Source: Mycolicibacterium iranicum
Lineage (GTDB): Bacteria; Actinomycetota; Actinomycetes; Mycobacteriales; Mycobacteriaceae
NCBI RefSeq assembly: GCF_014190915.1
Contig: NZ_JACHVU010000001.1
Span: 62,001 to 126,000, forward strand
Length of the DNA: 64,000 nt
Direction of reading: 5' to 3'
How positions within the stretch are numbered: the first letter of the stretch is position 1; each line of letters begins with the position of its first letter. The notes beneath the pieces are model-generated. The model saw only the letters and a list, made by a program, of their open reading frames with translations. It did no database searches and was not told the DNA's origin. Position numbers and translations under genes: made by a program. Positions 60,294 through 64,000 of this stretch are shown in pieces.

Positions 60294-61787
60294 ATGGACC
60301 TTGTGCCCCTCAGACGTCGTGGCCGCGGAATTCGTCAGATCGGGCAGGGGCTCGGCACGCTGGACCGCGAGGTCTTCGAGGCGATCGCGGAGTCACCCAG
60401 CCCGCTCCTGGACGCGACGATGCCCCGGCTGACCAGGGCGGCCGACCACTCGAAGCTGTGGTTCGCGATCGCGGCAGGCCTCACGGTGGTCGGCAACGCG
60501 TCGGTGAAGCGGGGTGCCGCGCGCGGAGTGGCGACGCTGGCCCTGACGAGCCTGGTCACCAACCAGGGTGCCAAGCGGATCTGGAAGCGGGCGCGACCGA
60601 ACTGGGCCTTCGTGCCGTTGGCCCGGCAGACGCGGCGCCACCCCACCTCGAATTCACTGCCGTCGGGTCATTCGGCCAGCGCCGCGGCGTTCGCGGTGGG
60701 TGTCGGCCTGGAGAACCCCGCGGTCGGGCTCGGTCTCGCGCTGCTGGCGGGGCTGGTCGGCATGTCCCGGGTGGCCACCGGGGCGCACTATCCCGGCGAC
60801 GTGCTGGCCGGTTTCGGCCTCGGAGCGGGCATCGCGGTGCTCGGTGCGCGGATCGTGCCGCCCGTCGTCGAGACCCGGCTGCCCGGAGCCCAGCCGTTGC
60901 GGGTGGACACCCCACCGCGGCCCGAGGGGCAGGGCGTCACGCTGGTGATCAATCCGGCGTCGGGCAGCGGCACGGGCGCCCGGGTCCTCGACGAGGTCCG
61001 CGAGGCGTTGCCGAAGGCCGAGATCGTCGAACTCGGCGAGGACGACGACATCATGGAGGTGCTGACCGCGGCCGCCGAGCGCGCGGAGGTGCTCGGCATC
61101 GGCGGCGGGGACGGCACGGTGGCCGCGGCGGCCACGGTCGCCATCGACGCGGGCGTCCCGCTGGCCGTGTTCCCTGCCGGGACCTTCAACCACTTCGCCA
61201 AGGACATCGGCTGCGACACTGCGGCGCGGACGGTGGCCGCCATCCAGCAGGGCCAGGTGTCCTGTGTCGACATGGTGTGCCTGAACGAGAAGCAGATGGT
61301 GGTCAACACCGCGAGCATCGGGGCCTACCCGAAGTTCGTGCAGACGCGCGAGAAGCTCGAGCACAAGATCGGCAAGCCGCTGGCCGGCATCTACGCGATG
61401 TTCCACACCCTGCGCCGCGACGAGTCGGTGCGCATCGAGTTCGACAACCAGACCGTTCAGACCTCGCTGTTCTTCCTCGGTAACTCGACATACCTGCCGA
61501 CGGGGTTCGCGCCGTCGCGCAGGACCCGGATGGACGACGGCCTGCTCGATGTCCGGATCCTGGAGACGGGGCGTCGGCTGAGCCGGCTGCGGATCCTGAC
61601 GGCGGTCACGTTGGGCCGGCTGGAGCGCAGCCCGCTGTACCACGAGCTGCGGGTGCCGGAGTTCTCGTTCCGCTCGCCCGACGGGCCGACGGTGGTGGCG
61701 CTCGACGGCGAGGTCGGCACGGAGCTAGACGAGGCGAGCTTCAGCGTGCGCTATCGAGCGCTGCCGGTGTTTCGTCCGGCTGTGTGA
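60294..61787 (+). CDS. Bifunctional PAP2 phosphatase / diacylglycerol-kinase-like lipid kinase
   Basis: 497 residues. N-half: PAP2 motifs KRIWKRARPNW (K-x6-R-P), SLPSGHSASAAAF (P-S-G-H) and SRVATGAHYPGDVLAG (S-R-x5-H-x3-D). C-half: DAGK catalytic domain with VTLVINPASGSGTGARVLDE, GIGGGDGTVAAAATVA and VFPAGTFNHFAKDIG. It can in principle remove and add phosphate on lipids; actinobacterial fusions of this type are common but little studied. Start fixed by the leaderless promoter. Its 3' end overlaps the convergent PAP2 gene by 47 bp. Confidence 0.88.
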   Translation: MDLVPLRRRGRGIRQIGQGLGTLDREVFEAIAESPSPLLDATMPRLTRAADHSKLWFAIAAGLTVVGNASVKRGAARGVATLALTSLVTNQGAKRIWKRARPNWAFVPLARQTRRHPTSNSLPSGHSASAAAFAVGVGLENPAVGLGLALLAGLVGMSRVATGAHYPGDVLAGFGLGAGIAVLGARIVPPVVETRLPGAQPLRVDTPPRPEGQGVTLVINPASGSGTGARVLDEVREALPKAEIVELGEDDDIMEVLTAAAERAEVLGIGGGDGTVAAAATVAIDAGVPLAVFPAGTFNHFAKDIGCDTAARTVAAIQQGQVSCVDMVCLNEKQMVVNTASIGAYPKFVQTREKLEHKIGKPLAGIYAMFHTLRRDESVRIEFDNQTVQTSLFFLGNSTYLPTGFAPSRRTRMDDGLLDVRILETGRRLSRLRILTAVTLGRLERSPLYHELRVPEFSFRSPDGPTVVALDGEVGTELDEASFSVRYRALPVFRPAV

Positions 61788-62412
61788 CGGCCGGCCGGGG
61801 CGGCAGCAGGAGCAGGCACACGACGAAATAGACGTAGCCGAGGGCCCACCCGGCGAGCACATCGGACGGATGGTGCACGTTGAGCATCACCCGGCCGATG
61901 CCGATCGTGACCACGACGACGACGCCGAGGGCGATGAGCGGCCGTCGCCACGATGCGCTCGCCGCGGGGACCGCGACGGTCAGCAGGGCCAGCACGGCGA
62001 CCATCACGCCCAGGGCGTGCCCGGACGGAAACGACGTCCCCCACGCCGACACCAGCGCGGTGTCCGGCCGGGCGCGGTCGGCGAGGTGCTTGGCGATCTC
62101 GGTGACCAGGCCGCTGAGTTCGACGCTGATGACCAGGAACATCGCCAACCGGACGCGCCGCCGTACGAGCGCCACGACCACGACGACGACCACGACGATG
62201 CGGAATGCGCCGGGGCCGAGCAGAGTGCAGAAGATGTCCCAGGCGCTCACCCAGGCGGGGTGGCCGGACCCGAAGCGGTACGCGGGGTCAAGCGCGGCGT
62301 CATCGGCGCGCGCGAGCCACGCCCAGTCCTGCACCCACCCGACCCACAGCAGCGCGTAGACAGCGACTGCCGCCACGGCGCCGGCCACGAGCCCTTTTCG
62401 GTCCACTCTCAC
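61741..62412 (-). CDS. PAP2-family membrane phosphatase
   Basis: 223 residues, five to six helices. Motifs: KHLADRARPDTA (K-x6-R-P), TSFPSGHALGVMV (P-S-G-H) and RVMLNVHHPSDVLAGWALG (R-x5-H-x3-D). A single-domain phosphatidate- or undecaprenyl-pyrophosphate-type phosphatase. Convergent overlap of 47 bp with the PAP2/lipid-kinase gene. Substrate not deducible. Confidence 0.85.
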   Translation of the reverse strand: MRVDRKGLVAGAVAAVAVYALLWVGWVQDWAWLARADDAALDPAYRFGSGHPAWVSAWDIFCTLLGPGAFRIVVVVVVVVALVRRRVRLAMFLVISVELSGLVTEIAKHLADRARPDTALVSAWGTSFPSGHALGVMVAVLALLTVAVPAASASWRRPLIALGVVVVVTIGIGRVMLNVHHPSDVLAGWALGYVYFVVCLLLLPPRPAVTQPDETPAALDSAR

Positions 62413-62459
62413 GAGTCAACCTGTACCCCAAACGGCTGAGCAAAGTGGTGACGGATCGT

Positions 62460-62465
62460 TACGAT
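62460..62465 (+). promoter_or_regulatory. Leaderless -10 element for the first 160-residue protein
   Basis: TACGAT-GCGCCC-GTG (62472). Fixes the GTG start, which the open frame alone does not. Confidence 0.6.
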
Positions 62466-62471
62466 GCGCCC

Positions 62472-62954
62472 GTGGCCGGAGTCCTCCGCAGACTGTTGCG
62501 CATCGGCAAACTCCCGACCGCGCTGCGCGGCGAGGCGGAGGCCGAAGGCGTCGTCCACTTCTCGGACTGCCTGGGGGTCTGGGTGCGGTTCACCGGCGAG
62601 ATCCCCGGCCGGAAGTCGGTGGGCCTGGTGCGCGGGTACGGCGGCGCGCTCGTGCTGACCAACAGGCGGCTGCTCGCGACGCTCGGCGCGCTGCCCGGAC
62701 GGGCGGGACGTGCGGCCGATCTGCCGTGGAGCGCGCCGCAGACCGGAGTCGTGCAGGGCACGCTGTCCGAGACGGGCCTGGTGTTGGAGATCGCCGATCT
62801 GTCCCAGGTCGATCCGGCGTTCCGCGGGACGCTGTCGCTGACGTTCGCGACCACGCTGACCGCCGACGAGCTGTCCAGGGTGCCGACGCGAAGCGTCGCG
62901 TTCAACGTCCCGCCCCGGTTCGTCTACAGCGTGCTCGGCGTGCCACACGGCTGA
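62472..62954 (+). CDS. Hypothetical protein, tandem paralogue A
   Basis: 160 residues from GTG 62472: VAGVLRRLLRIGKLPTALRG. Beta-rich middle (VVHFSDCLGVWVRFTGEIPG, GYGGALVLTNRRLLATLGAL) and an end VAFNVPPRFVYSVLGVPH. No known motif; the strand pattern and LTNRRLLATLG suggest a PH-like or GRAM-like barrel. About half of residues match the next gene, so this is a tandem duplication. No signal peptide. Each copy has its own leaderless promoter. Confidence 0.7.
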   Translation: MAGVLRRLLRIGKLPTALRGEAEAEGVVHFSDCLGVWVRFTGEIPGRKSVGLVRGYGGALVLTNRRLLATLGALPGRAGRAADLPWSAPQTGVVQGTLSETGLVLEIADLSQVDPAFRGTLSLTFATTLTADELSRVPTRSVAFNVPPRFVYSVLGVPHG

Positions 62955-62956
62955 GC

Positions 62957-62962
62957 TACCGT
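62957..62962 (+). promoter_or_regulatory. Leaderless -10 element for the second 160-residue protein
   Basis: TACCGT-TCGAGC-ATG (62969). The hexamer begins just after the upstream stop codon. Confidence 0.6.
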
Positions 62963-62968
62963 TCGAGC

Positions 62969-63451
62969 ATGGCCGTATTCCTCCGGAAACTGTTCCGAAT
63001 CGGCAAGCTGCCCAGCGCGTTGCGCGCCGAGGTCGACGCCGAGGGCATGCTCTTCTGTTCGGAGTACGTCGCGGTGACACGGCGCTTCCGCGGGACGGTG
63101 CCCGGTGTGCGGTCCGGCGGCAGCATCGCCAGCTACGTCGGCGCGCTCGTCATCACCAACGAGAGGGTGCTGGGCACGTTGTCGTCGGTGCCCAAGCTGG
63201 CCGGCCGCACGATCGACCTGCGCTGGGATGCCCCGCAGCAGGGCGCGGTCACGGCCGAGCTGAGCGCGACGGGTCTGATGCTGTCGGCCGACGTGGCTGC
63301 GATCGACTCCCGCTGCGAAGGCGAGCTGTCCCTGCACTACAAGGAGAACATCCCGGCCGAGGTGCTGGCGCGGTTGCCCCGCACCACGCTGGCCTACGAC
63401 GTGCCACCGGAATTCGTGTTCCGCGCCGTCGGGGTGCCGTACCACCCGTGA
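62969..63451 (+). CDS. Hypothetical protein, tandem paralogue B
   Basis: 160 residues: MAVFLRKLFRIGKLPSALRA, collinear with paralogue A end to end (YVGALVITNERVLGTLSSVP; LAYDVPPEFVFRAVGVPYHP). Same length, 14 bp apart. Conserved ends (RIGKLP; VPP-F-(V)-GVP) point to a defined family, probably restricted to actinobacteria. Function unknown. Confidence 0.7.
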   Translation: MAVFLRKLFRIGKLPSALRAEVDAEGMLFCSEYVAVTRRFRGTVPGVRSGGSIASYVGALVITNERVLGTLSSVPKLAGRTIDLRWDAPQQGAVTAELSATGLMLSADVAAIDSRCEGELSLHYKENIPAEVLARLPRTTLAYDVPPEFVFRAVGVPYHP

Positions 63452-63478
63452 CCCCGACCCTGTCCTGGCTGCGGGCGT

Positions 63479-64000
63479 TCAGAGTCCGGCCATCGCGCGG
63501 TAGCCGTCCCATACGCTCGGGTAGCGCGGCTTCCAGCCGGTCGTGTCGCGCAGCCGCGCATTGTCAACGCGTAGTGATCGCGTCATCGACGTGGAGCGGC
63601 TCCCCGCCAGCAGCGCCAGCCGCCCCGGGGTCGTGATCCACGGCCTGGCCCCGATGGCCGCGGCCATCGCCTTGCTGTTCTGTGCGGCGGTCACGGGGCA
63701 GTCGTCGACCACGTTGTAGGTGCCCGACGGCGCGTGCAGCGCCGAGACCACGGCCGCGGCCGCGTCGGCGAGGTGGATCGACGAGACGTAGCTGCCCGGC
63801 CTGCCCGCCTGGAACCCGATGTGCCTGCGCGCGAGGTTCATGATCAGCTCGCTGTGCGCGGCGCCCACCCCGTAGAACACTCCGAACCGGAGAATGACGC
63901 TGTCGCTTCCGCTTTCGCGGAATCTGCGGGCGCTGGCCTCGGCACCGTGATTGCCCGCCGCGATGTGGTAGTGGTCGACCGGCCATTCCTCGTCGATCCA
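63479..64000 (-). CDS. NAD-dependent epimerase/dehydratase-family protein (5' end beyond window)
   Basis: C-terminal 173 residues of an extended SDR; the N-terminal NAD-binding motif lies past base 64000. Seen: VILRFGVFYGVGAAHSELIM, SYVSSIHLADAAAAVVSALH, GTYNVVDDCPVTAAQ and the final NARLRDTTGWKPRYPSVWDG, all standard for the epimerase family. In the usual Tyr-x3-Lys site the protein reads HYHIAAGNHGAE, with no Lys at the expected place. This could mean altered chemistry or an offset motif. Confidence 0.75.
   Translation of the reverse strand, partial: WIDEEWPVDHYHIAAGNHGAEASARRFRESGSDSVILRFGVFYGVGAAHSELIMNLARRHIGFQAGRPGSYVSSIHLADAAAAVVSALHAPSGTYNVVDDCPVTAAQNSKAMAAAIGARPWITTPGRLALLAGSRSTSMTRSLRVDNARLRDTTGWKPRYPSVWDGYRAMAGL

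Overview
The window is high-GC DNA of a mycobacterium, most likely an environmental rapid grower (Mycolicibacterium type). The reasons are the IniB/IniR locus, a PGRS-like glycine-rich domain, an MmpS-like domain, a CYP140-like P450, a mycothiol-dependent maleylpyruvate isomerase-like protein and many leaderless TANNNT promoters. From memory of M. tuberculosis, the left 37 kb follows the Rv0341-to-Rv0315 order in reverse: iniB, Rv0340, iniR (Rv0339c), etfD (Rv0338c), aminotransferase Rv0337c, rmlA (Rv0334), udgA (Rv0322), dcd (Rv0321), tRNA-Gly and the GH16 protein Rv0315. Lineage-specific genes are inserted between these markers.

Layout. 1-6.1 kb: cell-envelope stress locus. A truncated iniB and an Rv0340-like gene face left; a membrane-anchored Hsp70-fold gene and iniR face right. 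The same TAGGGG element lies in front of iniB and in the divergent Rv0340/hsp70 promoter. 6.2-13.8 kb: etfD behind two palindromic operators, a secreted nucleoside hydrolase-like protein, an aminotransferase, a DUF4304-like protein and a YibE/F membrane protein. 13.9-17.5 kb: three-subunit PaoABC-like molybdenum aldehyde/xanthine oxidoreductase. 17.5-22.5 kb: compact leftward six-gene operon running from udgA through a CYP140-like P450 to rmlA. 22.5-25.2 kb: membrane-anchored actin-fold-like protein with a Pro/Gly-rich tail, dcd, tRNA-Gly(CCC). 25.4-33.1 kb: MFS/spermidine-synthase-like fusion, PAP2 protein, large catalase behind a SigF-type promoter, CHASE3-type histidine kinase.

33.5-45.7 kb: exported and envelope functions. 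A PGRS/Calx-beta/glycoside hydrolase fusion, a GH16 glucanase, a LuxR ATPase regulator, a 14-TM exporter, a tandem-repeat MmpS-like protein, an alpha/beta-hydrolase-lipocalin fusion and a lipase-like hydrolase. 45.7-55.9 kb: a regulatory and catabolic island. A third large LuxR ATPase, an ACC deaminase, a GntR regulator and a five-gene rightward run (lipoprotein hydrolase, intradiol dioxygenase, GMC oxidoreductase, FAD monooxygenase, SDR) carry unusually rich operator-like DNA. 55.9-64 kb: an Excalibur miniprotein, a second Hsp70/Thr-tail protein, an NTF2-like protein, an L,D-transpeptidase, PAP2/lipid kinase and PAP2 proteins, a tandem pair of 160-residue unknowns and a cut-off NAD-dependent epimerase.

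The strongest candidate for an undescribed system is the hsp70-like/iniR pair. A cytosolic ATPase-fold domain joined by one membrane helix to an extracytoplasmic Thr/Pro tail is apparently co-transcribed with the IniR regulator. It shares promoter elements with iniB and Rv0340, and it has a clear paralogue at 57-59 kb. I saw no IS elements, prophage, CRISPR array or rRNA. All functional names rest on motif reading and memory; no database search was run.
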